A stretch of 64,000 nucleotides of DNA. Origin: JASUTC01 sp035447925. Its GTDB lineage: Bacteria > Thermotogota > Thermotogae > MWEM01. A program made the position numbers and the translations under genes. The DNA lies in assembly GCA_035447925.1 (NCBI GenBank), contig DAOTHY010000004.1, positions 1 to 64,000 of the forward strand, in the 5' to 3' direction. Positions 53,018 through 61,805 of this stretch are shown here, piece after piece. The notes under the pieces were generated by a model. The model searched no databases. It was not told the origin of the DNA and saw nothing but the letters and a program-made list of their open reading frames with translations. Numbering within the stretch: the first letter of the stretch is position 1; each line of letters opens with the position of its first letter.

Positions 53018-54130
53018 ATGAACAAAGGGTTGATGGTGTTGCCTGAATTCTTCATTCATTCTACAAAATTCAGCAAATTACTTGAGTTTTGCAACAAACT
53101 CACAGGTTCAGAAAAAAACCGAAAAGTCCTGTATTTATTTTACAACGACGGATTAAAGATGTATGCTTCTGATGGGTGTTTGGAAGCCACGTTCAAGCTC
53201 AATCAAGAGGTTGAAGCATTTTTAGGTACTTACGCTCTTTCCATCAAGACTCTAAAATTGTTTATTGAAGAGGCGGAAGACCAACCAATAGAATTTACAT
53301 TGAGCAAAGAAGGCATTCGGGTCAGACAAAAAACTGAAATACTCTCAGTGAATAACTCGCCTTCAAAAACCATCCCCCAGCAAAGTCTTTTTGGTATTTT
53401 AGGGGAGTTTCAAACCAACGCCTTTTTAGCCGGATTAGATTTTTCAACTGTTCACATGCCTGAAAATGAGGATTGCTATCTGTTTGTCTTTGAAGGGATT
53501 TTGTATGTGTTAACTGTTTACGACAAGGTGTTTAGTCTGTATAACACTCAAAGAAAATGTAAAAATCTGGAAGTGGCCGTTCCTTATCAAAGTATTCGTC
53601 ATTTAATCAAAGCCTTGAGACTTCTTAAAACGGAACAGTTTCGATTGGGCCAATCCGTTTCGCAGGACAGAATCGGCTTTCAAACCACCGGCAATCTGAC
53701 ATCGATTTGTTCGAGAAGCCTGGAAACCAAAGAAGGGGAAAGGCTGTTGAAATTGATTCATTTATACGATCATTTTCAACCGGTGCATCAGATTAACCGG
53801 GAGATTTTAAAAAGAAGTGTAACCAAAGCCGAACGAATTTCACCCAGTCTTCCAATCAAAATGACGCTTGAACCCGATAAGATAATCTTTGAACTCAAGT
53901 CTTCAGCCTTTTTTTACTCCTGTGTGGATGAAATTGATTCCTGTAATCATTTGCCTGTTGATCAGAAGCAAAGGGATGCACAATACCGCTTGATGTTTTA
54001 CGGGAAATACTTAAAATCAGCATTGTCACGAATGACGACCAATGAAATCACAATATACAAATACGAGAATTTCATGGCATTTGGCGATTCGACAAAGAAC
54101 AAGTTGATCTGTCTGACAGATGTCGTATAA
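53018..54130 (+). CDS. Divergent DNA sliding-clamp (DnaN)-like protein
   Basis: 370 residues, the length of bacterial beta clamps. A three-fold repeating layout can be traced: KFSKLLEFCNKL ... LKMYASDGCLEATFKL ... YALSIKTLKLFIEEAEDQPIEFTL; a middle unit around 125-245; and a final unit ending YGKYLKSALSRMTTNEITIYKYENFMAFGDS then a hydrophobic end (KLICLTDVV). This matches DnaN secondary structure and the usual YL-x-x-AL ... and terminal strand, but sequence is divergent. It may be the cell's only clamp or a paralogue; the window cannot tell. The start is ATG 53018 or a TTG/GTG a few codons later after AAAGGG. Confidence 0.55.
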   Translation: MNKGLMVLPEFFIHSTKFSKLLEFCNKLTGSEKNRKVLYLFYNDGLKMYASDGCLEATFKLNQEVEAFLGTYALSIKTLKLFIEEAEDQPIEFTLSKEGIRVRQKTEILSVNNSPSKTIPQQSLFGILGEFQTNAFLAGLDFSTVHMPENEDCYLFVFEGILYVLTVYDKVFSLYNTQRKCKNLEVAVPYQSIRHLIKALRLLKTEQFRLGQSVSQDRIGFQTTGNLTSICSRSLETKEGERLLKLIHLYDHFQPVHQINREILKRSVTKAERISPSLPIKMTLEPDKIIFELKSSAFFYSCVDEIDSCNHLPVDQKQRDAQYRLMFYGKYLKSALSRMTTNEITIYKYENFMAFGDSTKNKLICLTDVV

Positions 54131-54165
54131 CAAAGAATGACTATTATATTAAAAAGGGAGATGGT

Positions 54166-55353
54166 ATGATCATGTACGAATGGACCGAATTTCAAAAGGA
54201 ACTGGAAGAATTAAAAGAAAAAGGGTTGTATACCAATATCCGAACGTTGGAAGGCCCCCAAGGCGCATGGCTTAAAATCAACGGCAAAGACGTGTTGAAT
54301 ATGTCTTCGAACAACTATTTAGGCCTCGCCAACGATAAAGATATGGTGGAAAAGTCAATTGAAGCGGTTAAGCATTGGGGAGTGGGCCCCGGAGCCGTAA
54401 GAACAATAGCTGGAACCATGAGTTTGCACACTCAGTTGGAAAAGGATTTGGCTGACTTCAAGAATGTGGAAGCGACTATCATGGTTCAATCCGGCTTTTT
54501 GGCTAACCAGGCAGTTGTTCCGGCTGTGATGGGCAAAGAAGATGCCATTCTTTCGGATGAACTGAACCACGCCAGCATTATTGATGCGGTCAGATTAACA
54601 CGGTCAAGTCGTTATGTATGGAAACACAAAGATGTTGCAGATTTAGTTGAAAGATTGAAAGAGGCAGACCGAGATGGTGCTGTGAAAAAATTGGTCATTA
54701 CCGATGGTGTTTTCAGTATGGATGGAGACTTGGCGCCTTTACCCGAAATTGTGGAGGCATGCAAGAAATATAACGCCATTTTGATGGTGGATGATGCCCA
54801 TGGCGAGGGTGTACTGGGTAGTCATGGAAGGGGTATTGTTGATCATTTCGGACTTCATGACCAGGTAGATATCGAAGTGGGAACACTTTCAAAGGCGTTT
54901 GGCGTTATCGGTGGATTTGTCGCAGGTAAAAAGGTACTGATCGATTATCTCAAACAAAAGGCAAGACCTTTCTTGTTCAGTAGTTCTTTAAGCCCTGCCG
55001 ATACCATGGCCGCCATAGAATCCGTCAGAAAACTGAAGTCATCAGATGAACTGGTTAAGAGATTATGGGAAAATGGTCATTACTTCAAAAACGAGATGAA
55101 GGCTTTGGGTTTTGATACAGGTGAATCCGAAACCCCCATCACTCCGATCATGCTTTACGAGGCTCCCACGGCATCAAAATTCAGCCAAATGCTATTGGAA
55201 AAGGATGTTTTTGCCCAGTCAATCGGGTTCCCAACGGTTCCCAAGGGAAAGGCACGCATCCGTGTGATGATTAGTGCAGCGCATTCAAAGCAGGATTTGG
55301 ATTTTGGAATCAAGGCTTTTAAAGAAGTAGGTCAAGAATTGAAAATCATATAA
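54166..55353 (+). CDS. kbl: Glycine C-acetyltransferase (2-amino-3-ketobutyrate CoA ligase)
   Basis: 395 residues, alpha-oxoamine synthase family, PLP-dependent. Converts 2-amino-3-ketobutyrate with CoA to glycine and acetyl-CoA in threonine breakdown. Motifs: NMSSNNYLGLA, GTMSLHTQLEKDLADF, DELNHASIIDA, MVDDAHGEGVLG, and the PLP lysine in GTLSKAFGVIGG about 247. No threonine dehydrogenase adjoins. Two start ATGs (54166, 54172) fit; GGGAG lies before them. A hairpin terminator shared with the convergent gene follows. Confidence 0.93.
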   Translation: MIMYEWTEFQKELEELKEKGLYTNIRTLEGPQGAWLKINGKDVLNMSSNNYLGLANDKDMVEKSIEAVKHWGVGPGAVRTIAGTMSLHTQLEKDLADFKNVEATIMVQSGFLANQAVVPAVMGKEDAILSDELNHASIIDAVRLTRSSRYVWKHKDVADLVERLKEADRDGAVKKLVITDGVFSMDGDLAPLPEIVEACKKYNAILMVDDAHGEGVLGSHGRGIVDHFGLHDQVDIEVGTLSKAFGVIGGFVAGKKVLIDYLKQKARPFLFSSSLSPADTMAAIESVRKLKSSDELVKRLWENGHYFKNEMKALGFDTGESETPITPIMLYEAPTASKFSQMLLEKDVFAQSIGFPTVPKGKARIRVMISAAHSKQDLDFGIKAFKEVGQELKII

Positions 55354-55367
55354 TCAACCTGTTGATG

Positions 55368-55389
55368 ATAGGGGCTGAAAAGCCCCTAT
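55368..55389. terminator. Bidirectional hairpin terminator between kbl and the DUF4234 gene
   Basis: ATAGGGGCT-GAAA-AGCCCCTAT, a 9-pair stem with a stable tetraloop. T tracts are short on both sides. The stop codon of the minus-strand gene (TAG at 55388-55386) lies within the stem. Confidence 0.75.
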
Positions 55390-56084
55390 TTGAGTAATCG
55401 GCGGTTCTCCTGATCAGAAGCAATGAATTTGTTGATTTCTGTGGAATGCTTAATCAGCAGATAATACCAATAGATACCCAGTGTCGCAACGGTAAAGAGA
55501 ATGACTAAGGGGAAGTTTCTTTTCCTGATCTGATTCAAGTATAAGTGCTTTTGAGGTAACAGAATACTGTAAAAATGGTTTTTGGCCAATTGCAAGGTGT
55601 TCTCGCTGGAAAAAACCATTTGCAAAAAGATCCCCAAAAAAACAAAAGAGATTAAACTCAAGTAAACCATATATCTTCTGGACAATCCTCCAAAAATATA
55701 AAACACCACATAAATTTGAAACCAGAATAGGTCTATTTTTGATTTTTTTAGCTTTTGAATGTATTCGGAGACGGTGACTGATTTAAAAAAAGCGTCTTTT
55801 GAATGATCCATATACTGAAGAATGCTCAAACTGTTATCGATATTTGTATTCAAAGCCTGTGACCATTGAAAGATCAACCACATTTGAAGTATGCCGGTAA
55901 TGGCTGCTAAAAGACTTCCGAAAAGTGGAACAAGGAAGAAAATTACTGCCAAGATGCCAAACCCAATGATAAAAAAAGCGATGATTTCATTGACTTGTTG
56001 TTCCCTGGCAAATTCTAAACCCGGCAATTTGGATTGATCAAGCTTTTCAGTTGGTTCATCAGTGGAATACTGGGGATCGTTCAT
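55386..56084 (-). CDS. DUF4234-like membrane protein
   Basis: 232 residues. Polar N-terminus (about 1-30), then hydrophobic helices about 34-75, 120-140, 142-165 and 205-222. The end RKRNFPLVILFTVATLGIYWYYLL...EIN resembles DUF4234 (R-x(8)-L-T-x-x-TLGIYW-x-x-W...E-x-N). Function unknown. ATG after GAGGCGAA. Convergent with kbl. Confidence 0.65.
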   Translation of the reverse strand: MNDPQYSTDEPTEKLDQSKLPGLEFAREQQVNEIIAFFIIGFGILAVIFFLVPLFGSLLAAITGILQMWLIFQWSQALNTNIDNSLSILQYMDHSKDAFFKSVTVSEYIQKLKKSKIDLFWFQIYVVFYIFGGLSRRYMVYLSLISFVFLGIFLQMVFSSENTLQLAKNHFYSILLPQKHLYLNQIRKRNFPLVILFTVATLGIYWYYLLIKHSTEINKFIASDQENRRLLK

Positions 56085-56142
56085 CGGTTCGCCTCGCTTT
56101 TTCTTTGCGATACAACGATTGCAAAAACTAATCGTGCATTCT

Positions 56143-56601
56143 TTATTTAATCCGTTCGTACAACGACAATTCTTTGTGCTTTTCGCCAGTCAGTTCGCTG
56201 ACACACGTAAGCGGAATCGCACTAAGGGGGATGTGATTCATTGCCTCTTGCGGTGTTCGGTAAGGACCATATTCATTGCGCAGCAGTTCTTTTTCATTCA
56301 GAGACCAGATAATTTGATACCAATGATTTCCCTTTTTTATGCAATACCGATGGTTGCTCTCTATTCCGCCGCCTCTTCGAAAGTGTTTTAAAGCCCGAGC
56401 TCTTTGGGTTAGCTCGTTATGGATTTCTTGAAGAAAGGCTTCAGGAGGATATTCAATTTCTTTGTCGGGGTAGGTGTGATAATACCAACTCATTTGTTTA
56501 TCTTCCACGATGCCGGCACTGGCGTAATGAGAAACAGAATTATACCCCATGATTTCAAGGACATCGGGAAATTCCTGAATGACAAACTCTCTAAAAGTAA
56601 T
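56143..56601 (-). CDS. Unknown 152-residue protein, probable ATT start
   Basis: No family recognised. The composition is rich in aromatic and charged residues; segments HTYPDKEIEYPPEAFLQEI, GGGIESNHRYCIKKGNHWYQIIW and YGPYRTPQEAMNHI look like a small alpha-beta domain; one copy of an ELTQRARALKHF helix. There is no TM segment. The only usual in-frame start is TTG 56625, with no ribosome site. A nine-base GGAGGTGAT (56613-56605), the perfect complement of the 16S rRNA tail, is followed 7 nt after GGAGG by ATT at 56601. I therefore put the start at ATT. Confidence 0.6.
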   Translation of the reverse strand: MTFREFVIQEFPDVLEIMGYNSVSHYASAGIVEDKQMSWYYHTYPDKEIEYPPEAFLQEIHNELTQRARALKHFRRGGGIESNHRYCIKKGNHWYQIIWSLNEKELLRNEYGPYRTPQEAMNHIPLSAIPLTCVSELTGEKHKELSLYERIK

Positions 56602-56640
56602 CCTATCACCTCCAAATTCTTTCAATGTCTTTATGAATAA

Positions 56641-57249
56641 TTATTTGATAGTATACAAGCCACCACATGGTGAATATTGCTGATAATCACAATGATCAAA
56701 ATGATTCATGATTTCGGTTGCAATGAAATAATGTTCGTCATCATCCCATAAATCCATATGTTGTGTTCTATACGAATGAAGATCATCTTTCGTCTGAAAA
56801 GAAACATCAAAAAGATACATGCGGCCATCTTCCTTTTTTAACAGAGACAGATAGTCTTTGATGAGTTTGATTTTTTCTTCCAGATCAAAGTGATGCAAAA
56901 CATAACCTGCCAGGATAATGCTGAATTTCGCACGTCGAATGGGCTCGGGTAATCCCGTTTTAAGGTCATGTTGAAACAAAAAAGCGCTTGGCATCTTTTT
57001 TCTTGCGATGGACAGCATTTTTTCCGAAAAATCGAATCCATAACATTGAGCCCCATGACTGTAGAACGACGAGAGTAAAAATCCCGTTCCCACACCGATC
57101 TCCAATATTTGGGTGGAATGGGTGATTCTTTGGGAACGTATCAAATCGCCCATAGCTCTTTCATAACCCGAAAAAGGAAACCCTTCTCTAATGACGGTTT
57201 GATCGTAATGATCAGACCATTGGTCAAACACTTCTTTTTTCATCTTCAT
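56641..57249 (-). CDS. SAM-dependent class I methyltransferase (YrrT-like)
   Basis: 202 residues. Motif I is ILEIGVGTGFLLSS about 46-59, acidic Asp in YGFDFSEKML, and a later LAGYVLHHFDLEEK-type motif. The layout matches YrrT/UbiE-like small-molecule methyltransferases; the substrate cannot be named. Begins after a GAGGATG ribosome site (AUG 57249 or 57243). Followed 15 nt later by the unknown gene at 56.1-56.6 kb. Confidence 0.85.
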   Translation of the reverse strand: MKMKKEVFDQWSDHYDQTVIREGFPFSGYERAMGDLIRSQRITHSTQILEIGVGTGFLLSSFYSHGAQCYGFDFSEKMLSIARKKMPSAFLFQHDLKTGLPEPIRRAKFSIILAGYVLHHFDLEEKIKLIKDYLSLLKKEDGRMYLFDVSFQTKDDLHSYRTQHMDLWDDDEHYFIATEIMNHFDHCDYQQYSPCGGLYTIK

Positions 57250-57277
57250 CCTCCAAATGGTTTAGATTATTTTATCA

Positions 57278-57286
57278 TGATATAAT
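57278..57286 (+). promoter_or_regulatory. Extended -10 promoter of glpK
   Basis: TGATATAAT (TATAAT 57281-57286), about 40 nt before the GTG start of glpK. On the minus strand a weaker TGATAAAAT (57277-57269) could serve the methyltransferase. Confidence 0.65.
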
Positions 57287-57325
57287 CTCCAAAACAAATA
57301 AAGCAAAAGAAGGAGTTGAATTGAT

Positions 57326-58795
57326 GTGTCTGAGAGAGCCTATATCGCCGCCATTGATCAAGGAACAACCAGTACCAGAACCATCATTTTTGATGATAAA
57401 CTTGAAATTGTCAACCTCTCACAAAAACCATTCAAACAATTCTATCCTCAGGATGGTTGGGTAGAACAGGATGCTGAAGAGATTTATAGAACAGCAGTTG
57501 CCACCTTGGTAGAGGCAGTTGAAGAAGCAGGACTGGCATTCCATGAAATTGCTGCAATCGGAATCACCAATCAAAGAGAAACCGTAGTGGCTTGGAATAA
57601 AGAGACTGGTGAACCGCTTTATAATGCCATCAACTGGCAATGCAGAAGAACGGCGAAGCGATGTTTGGAACTGAGGTCAAAAGAGGATATGATCCATGAG
57701 AAAACAGGTTTGATCGTAGATCCCTATTTTTCAGGCACGAAAATGGAATGGCTTTACAACAATGTTCCAAAGGTCAGAATAGCCGCCAATTCGGGAGACC
57801 TTGCCTTTGGGACTATAGATTCATGGCTGGCTTATAAGCTCAGTAAAAAAAATGTGCATGCAACGGATTATTCAAACGCCTCAAGAACCATGCTGTTCAA
57901 CATTCACACGTTGGATTGGGATGATGACTTGCTTGAACTGTTTTCCATTCAAAGAGAATGGTTACCATCGTTGGTCGATACTTCTGGTGTACTGGGTTAT
58001 ACTAAGGAAGGTATTCCCATTGCTTCTTTAGTGGGTGATCAACAAGGTGCTTTATTTGGACAGATGGCTTACGAAAAAGGGATGGCGAAATGCACTTATG
58101 GAACCGGAGCCTTTTTATTGATGAATTTAGGTTCTGAACCTGTTTTATCTCAGAAGCGTTTGCTGACGTCCGTAGGCTGGAAGATCAAAGACGAGATCAA
58201 CTATGCCATGGAAGGCTCTGTGTTTATGTGTGGAGCTGCAATTGACTGGATTGTGGATCATATCAAATTAGCTAAAACAGCTCCAGAAACAGAAGACCTG
58301 TCGTATAAAGTCCGAGATAATGGCGGTGTCTACTTTGTACCGGCGTTGTCGGGATTAGGTGCTCCTCATTGGGACCCCAATGCCAGGGGGTTATTCATTG
58401 GCATGACCCAGTCAACGAAAAAAGAGCACCTGGTTCGGTCGGTATTGGAAGGAATCTGTTATTCTGTCAAAGAGTTGTTTGATACCATGGTCAGTGAGTG
58501 CCATATTCCTTTGAAAGAACTGCGTGTTGATGGTGGTGTGAGCAAAAACCAGTTTATTCAGGAATTTCAATCCATTTTATTAGGAAACAGTGTTACACGC
58601 CCTGTCAATACGGAAACGACAGCTACCGGTGCAGCCATACTTGCAGGCTTGGCAACAGATGTCTGGAAAGATAAAAACGAAGTGTTGGCCTATTGGAAAT
58701 CACAATCTTCCATCTCTCGTGGAAAAGATCAATTAGTGGAGGCATCATATAAGAAATGGAAAATAGCGGTGAACAGATCGAAAAATTGGGTTTAA
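57326..58795 (+). CDS. glpK: Glycerol kinase
   Basis: 489 residues, FGGY family. Phosphorylates glycerol to sn-glycerol-3-phosphate. Motifs: AIDQGTTSTRTIIFD (phosphate 1), GITNQRETVVAWNKETGEP, INWQCRRTAKRC, DTSGVLGYT, YGTGAFLLMNLG, and FVPALSGLGAPHWDPNARGLF with the family C-terminal LRVDGGVSKNQFIQEFQ. GTG start with GGAG 10 nt upstream. No glpF or glpD is adjacent. The tsaE gene starts within its last 40 nt. Confidence 0.96.
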   Translation: MSERAYIAAIDQGTTSTRTIIFDDKLEIVNLSQKPFKQFYPQDGWVEQDAEEIYRTAVATLVEAVEEAGLAFHEIAAIGITNQRETVVAWNKETGEPLYNAINWQCRRTAKRCLELRSKEDMIHEKTGLIVDPYFSGTKMEWLYNNVPKVRIAANSGDLAFGTIDSWLAYKLSKKNVHATDYSNASRTMLFNIHTLDWDDDLLELFSIQREWLPSLVDTSGVLGYTKEGIPIASLVGDQQGALFGQMAYEKGMAKCTYGTGAFLLMNLGSEPVLSQKRLLTSVGWKIKDEINYAMEGSVFMCGAAIDWIVDHIKLAKTAPETEDLSYKVRDNGGVYFVPALSGLGAPHWDPNARGLFIGMTQSTKKEHLVRSVLEGICYSVKELFDTMVSECHIPLKELRVDGGVSKNQFIQEFQSILLGNSVTRPVNTETTATGAAILAGLATDVWKDKNEVLAYWKSQSSISRGKDQLVEASYKKWKIAVNRSKNWV

Positions 58796-59244
58796 AGCTT
58801 CTTCGCAAAAATGAGAGAATAGATCTTGAGACCCTTAATCGAATTGCAACTGACTTTGCCCGACAATTAAAAGGTGGGCAAATGGTAATGTTTTTTGGGG
58901 ACTTGGGTAGCGGGAAAACCACTTTTATCCGGGCAGTCATGCAGGCATTTGGCGTAGAACCGGCCCAAGTCAGAAGTCCCACATTCAACATTGTTAATAC
59001 TTATCAGGCAGATGGGAAGGTTTTTTATCACATCGATGTTTACAGAATAAACTCTGATGAGCTTTTTGATTTGGGATTTTACGATTATCAGCAGTCTAAC
59101 AGTATCTTGTTCATCGAATGGGCTGAAAAAATCATTCACGAAGTCCAATCTCCTGATTTCCTGATCGATCTCGCCATCAATGAAGATAATATGGAAACCA
59201 GAGACCTAAAAATCTATCGTGCTGGGAGTGGTGAAGCATGTTAA
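58756..59244 (+). CDS. tsaE: tRNA threonylcarbamoyladenosine biosynthesis ATPase TsaE
   Basis: 162 residues, P-loop ATPase with GDLGSGKTTF about 48-57, SPTFNIVNTY, YHIDVYRI and IEWAEKI. Works with TsaB and TsaD in making t6A37 of ANN-decoding tRNAs. An N-terminal extension of about 25 residues precedes the usual start. The ATG at 58756 is 13 nt after a GGAGG, longer than ideal, within glpK. Followed by a metallo-beta-lactamase gene (7-nt overlap). Confidence 0.92.
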   Translation: MENSGEQIEKLGLKLLRKNERIDLETLNRIATDFARQLKGGQMVMFFGDLGSGKTTFIRAVMQAFGVEPAQVRSPTFNIVNTYQADGKVFYHIDVYRINSDELFDLGFYDYQQSNSILFIEWAEKIIHEVQSPDFLIDLAINEDNMETRDLKIYRAGSGEAC

Positions 59245-59888
59245 GATGTGTTTATCAACAAGATGATCAGATCATTTACAAAGTGGTTTTACCACCGGTT
59301 GGCGTCAACACCTATTTGTTGTATATACAAGATCACTTATTTGTGATCGATCCGGGAATTGGAAGCGTTGAACTTCCGAAAAAAGTAGGTAGACCCTATC
59401 GGGATCTTGCTATTGTTATTACTCATAGCCATTTTGACCATATTGCAGGAATCGATGAATTCGATCATGCTGAAATACTAATTACCCAATCCGCTTTACC
59501 CGGTTTATATAATCCTACAATCAATCTGTCCGGTGATTTAGGTGGCGGAATGATGATCATTAAAAATAAAAATACCCGTATCCTTTCTTTGGGGCAAAAT
59601 ACGATCCACAATTGCTCGTTTCAGGTGATGAATTTTCCTGGGCATACACAGGGGGACAGCGTATTTGACTTCGGCTCCTTTCTGTTTACGGGAGACTTTG
59701 TTTTTTGTGCTTCTATTGGAAGAACGGATTTTAAGTTTTCAAATCATGATACCATGAAACAATCACTTGCAAAATTTAAAAAGTATTTGTCTAAAAAACA
59801 GCCTTCGGACTTAATCCTTCCCGGTCATATGAATGTGTGTACGGTAGAAGAACTTCTTGATATGAATCCCTTTCTTACTTTATACTGA
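59238..59888 (+). CDS. Metallo-beta-lactamase-fold hydrolase (glyoxalase II-like)
   Basis: 216 residues. Zinc motif THSHFDHIAG (HxHxDH) about 57-66, second site FPGHTQGD about 130-137, GDFVFCASIGRTDF, and final PGHM histidine. Shape and length fit the YcbL/glyoxalase-II-like small hydrolases. Substrate unknown. Starts within tsaE, GGGAGTGG ribosome site. Confidence 0.88.
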   Translation: MLRCVYQQDDQIIYKVVLPPVGVNTYLLYIQDHLFVIDPGIGSVELPKKVGRPYRDLAIVITHSHFDHIAGIDEFDHAEILITQSALPGLYNPTINLSGDLGGGMMIIKNKNTRILSLGQNTIHNCSFQVMNFPGHTQGDSVFDFGSFLFTGDFVFCASIGRTDFKFSNHDTMKQSLAKFKKYLSKKQPSDLILPGHMNVCTVEELLDMNPFLTLY

Positions 59889-59902
59889 AACGACAAGGAA
59901 GG

Positions 59903-59989
59903 ATGACGATTGGCTTCAAACTGAGAAATACACCGTTTGATAACGATCTGCTTTTTTACCTCATGCTTAGGAAGCGGAAGTTTTTATGA
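59903..59989 (+). CDS. Possible 28-codon small ORF before the ABC transporter
   Basis: ATG 59903 (GGAAGG directly upstream) opens a frame MTIGFKLRN... ending LMLRKRKFL. Its TGA overlaps the ATG at 59986 of the first permease (ATGA). Basic, no TM segment. Could be a coupled leader peptide or a chance frame. Nothing else is seen in 59,889-60,003. Confidence 0.25.
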   Translation: MTIGFKLRNTPFDNDLLFYLMLRKRKFL

Positions 59990-60003
59990 ATAGGAGGATA
60001 CCA

Positions 60004-60669
60004 TTGGCGTTTTTTGATTATATTTTTGAGAATGGAGAACGGATCGTATTTGAGCTTCTAAGGCATCTTCAGATCATCGGTATCGCTCTTCCCATTGCTA
60101 TTATCATTGGAGTGCCCATTGGGATTGCCATTGCTAACCATCCGAAAACAGCTAATGTTGTCATTTATCTGGCCAGTATTTTAATGACCATACCGTCATT
60201 GGCTCTGTTTGGGATGATGGTGGTCCTATTAGCTCCTTTTAACGCCGGAATCGGCATACCGCCAGCTATCATCACCATTGTAGTATATTCCATGTTGCCA
60301 ATAATCAGGAACACATTAGTCGCCGTTCGTGAAGTGGATTCTGTGACAGTAGAGGCGGCAATGGGCATGGGCATGACCAGTACACAGATTCTCTTCAAGA
60401 TCCGCCTACCCTTGGCAATTCCAATCATTATGGCCGGAATGAGAAATGCTGCAGTCATGGGTGTAAGTGTGACGACTATCGCCTATTTAGTCGGTGCCAG
60501 AGGTTTGGGGTATTTCATCTTTTCAGGTTTAAGCCGGTCAAGGCTGGTTATGGTTTTGGTAGGGGCTGTTCTTGTGGGGGCTTTAGGGATAGGGATGAAT
60601 TATGGATTGCTGAAATTGGAGGAGTTGTTGACCCCAAAAGGTGTAAAGCTCTCACGGAGAAAGGAGTGA
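60004..60669 (+). CDS. OpuC-type ABC transporter permease (first)
   Basis: 221 residues, BPD_transp_1 permease of glycine-betaine/carnitine/choline (OpuCB/OpuCD) systems. About six TM helices and the coupling (EAA) loop TVEAAMGMGMTSTQILFKIRLPLAIP. The start is TTG 60004, 6 nt after AGGAGG, giving the usual MAFFDYI N-terminus; an ATG at 59986 is also in frame. Next to the ATPase, 5 nt apart. Confidence 0.9.
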   Translation: MAFFDYIFENGERIVFELLRHLQIIGIALPIAIIIGVPIGIAIANHPKTANVVIYLASILMTIPSLALFGMMVVLLAPFNAGIGIPPAIITIVVYSMLPIIRNTLVAVREVDSVTVEAAMGMGMTSTQILFKIRLPLAIPIIMAGMRNAAVMGVSVTTIAYLVGARGLGYFIFSGLSRSRLVMVLVGAVLVGALGIGMNYGLLKLEELLTPKGVKLSRRKE

Positions 60670-60673
60670 GACA

Positions 60674-61801
60674 GTGCAAATCAGTCTGGAGAATCTGACG
60701 AAAACATACAATAAAGGTTCTTTTAAAGCGGTGGATCAGCTATCGCTGACCTTTGAACCTAAAAAACTCACCGTTCTGATTGGTCCTTCGGGATGTGGAA
60801 AAACAACTGTTTTGAAAATGATTAACCGCTTGATTGAAAGAACTAGTGGGGATATTCTGTTTGACGGGAAATCTATCGATCAAATAGACCCAATACAACT
60901 CAGACGTCAAATTGGATATGCTATCCAAAACATCGGACTATTCATTCATATGAATGTTTTTGATAATATCGCTGTAGTCCCGAGGCTCTTGAAATGGCCC
61001 GAAAAAAAGATAAAAAGCAGAGTTGAAGAGCTCATGGAGTTGGTCAATTTGGATCCTCAGGTGCATATGTACAAATACCCTGCACAATTATCAGGGGGTC
61101 AAAAACAACGTATTGGTGTCGCACGTTCTTTGGCGGCAAACCCTAAAGTAATTCTCATGGATGAGCCTTTTGGAGCGATTGATCCGATCAATCGTGAAAA
61201 ATTACAGGATGCCTTCATCGATATTCAGGAAAAGATCAAAAAGACAATTATCTTTGTTACCCACGATATTCGAGAAGCGATCAAACTGGCAGACAAAATC
61301 TTAATCATGGATAATGGTCGGATCGTCCAATACGATGATACGGTGAATGTAGTCAAGAAGCCTAAAAACGCATTTGTTGATAGTATTCTTGGCTCGGACC
61401 GGGTATTAAAGGGATTGGAAATGATGCCGGTTAAAGATCATTATTCCGGGAATTTTTTGCCCATCAACGCTCAAGAGGTAAAAACAATTGCGATGGCTTT
61501 GGAATATCTTGAAAAAAAGAAGAAAACATACGCCTATGTGATCGGACCAAGGGATATTTTGTTGGGCTATTGTACCGTTGAAGAACTGAAGAGAATGGAT
61601 CAAAAGGATGAATTAATCGGGCAAGTCAAACCCATCGAATCCGTACAACCCCATTCTAACCTGATGGAAGCCATCATCAGGATGGTAGAATCGGGATTGA
61701 CCAGCTGTCCGGTTGTTGACGCTCACCATCAGTTGTTAGGGGTTATTCGATTTGAAACGCTTGTAGAAATCATGAGTGCATATGAAAGGGTAGAGGTGTA
61801 A
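60674..61801 (+). CDS. OpuC-type ABC transporter ATP-binding protein with two CBS domains
   Basis: 375 residues. Walker A GPSGCGKTT, signature LSGGQKQRIGVARSLA, Walker B VILMDEPFGAID, switch His in FVTHDIREA. Two CBS domains follow (about 255-370; YCTVEELKRMD, SGLTSCPVVDAHHQLLGVIRFE), as in OpuCA/ProV-like ATPases that sense ionic strength. GTG start, AGGAG 7 nt before. Supports a role in osmoprotectant uptake. Confidence 0.95.
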   Translation: MQISLENLTKTYNKGSFKAVDQLSLTFEPKKLTVLIGPSGCGKTTVLKMINRLIERTSGDILFDGKSIDQIDPIQLRRQIGYAIQNIGLFIHMNVFDNIAVVPRLLKWPEKKIKSRVEELMELVNLDPQVHMYKYPAQLSGGQKQRIGVARSLAANPKVILMDEPFGAIDPINREKLQDAFIDIQEKIKKTIIFVTHDIREAIKLADKILIMDNGRIVQYDDTVNVVKKPKNAFVDSILGSDRVLKGLEMMPVKDHYSGNFLPINAQEVKTIAMALEYLEKKKKTYAYVIGPRDILLGYCTVEELKRMDQKDELIGQVKPIESVQPHSNLMEAIIRMVESGLTSCPVVDAHHQLLGVIRFETLVEIMSAYERVEV

Positions 61802-61805
61802 TGAC

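Noticed and set aside
57260..57290. Palindromic look of the glpK promoter region as an operator
   Set aside because: The symmetry comes from the two overlapping A/T-rich -10-like sequences; no clear repeated operator half-sites.
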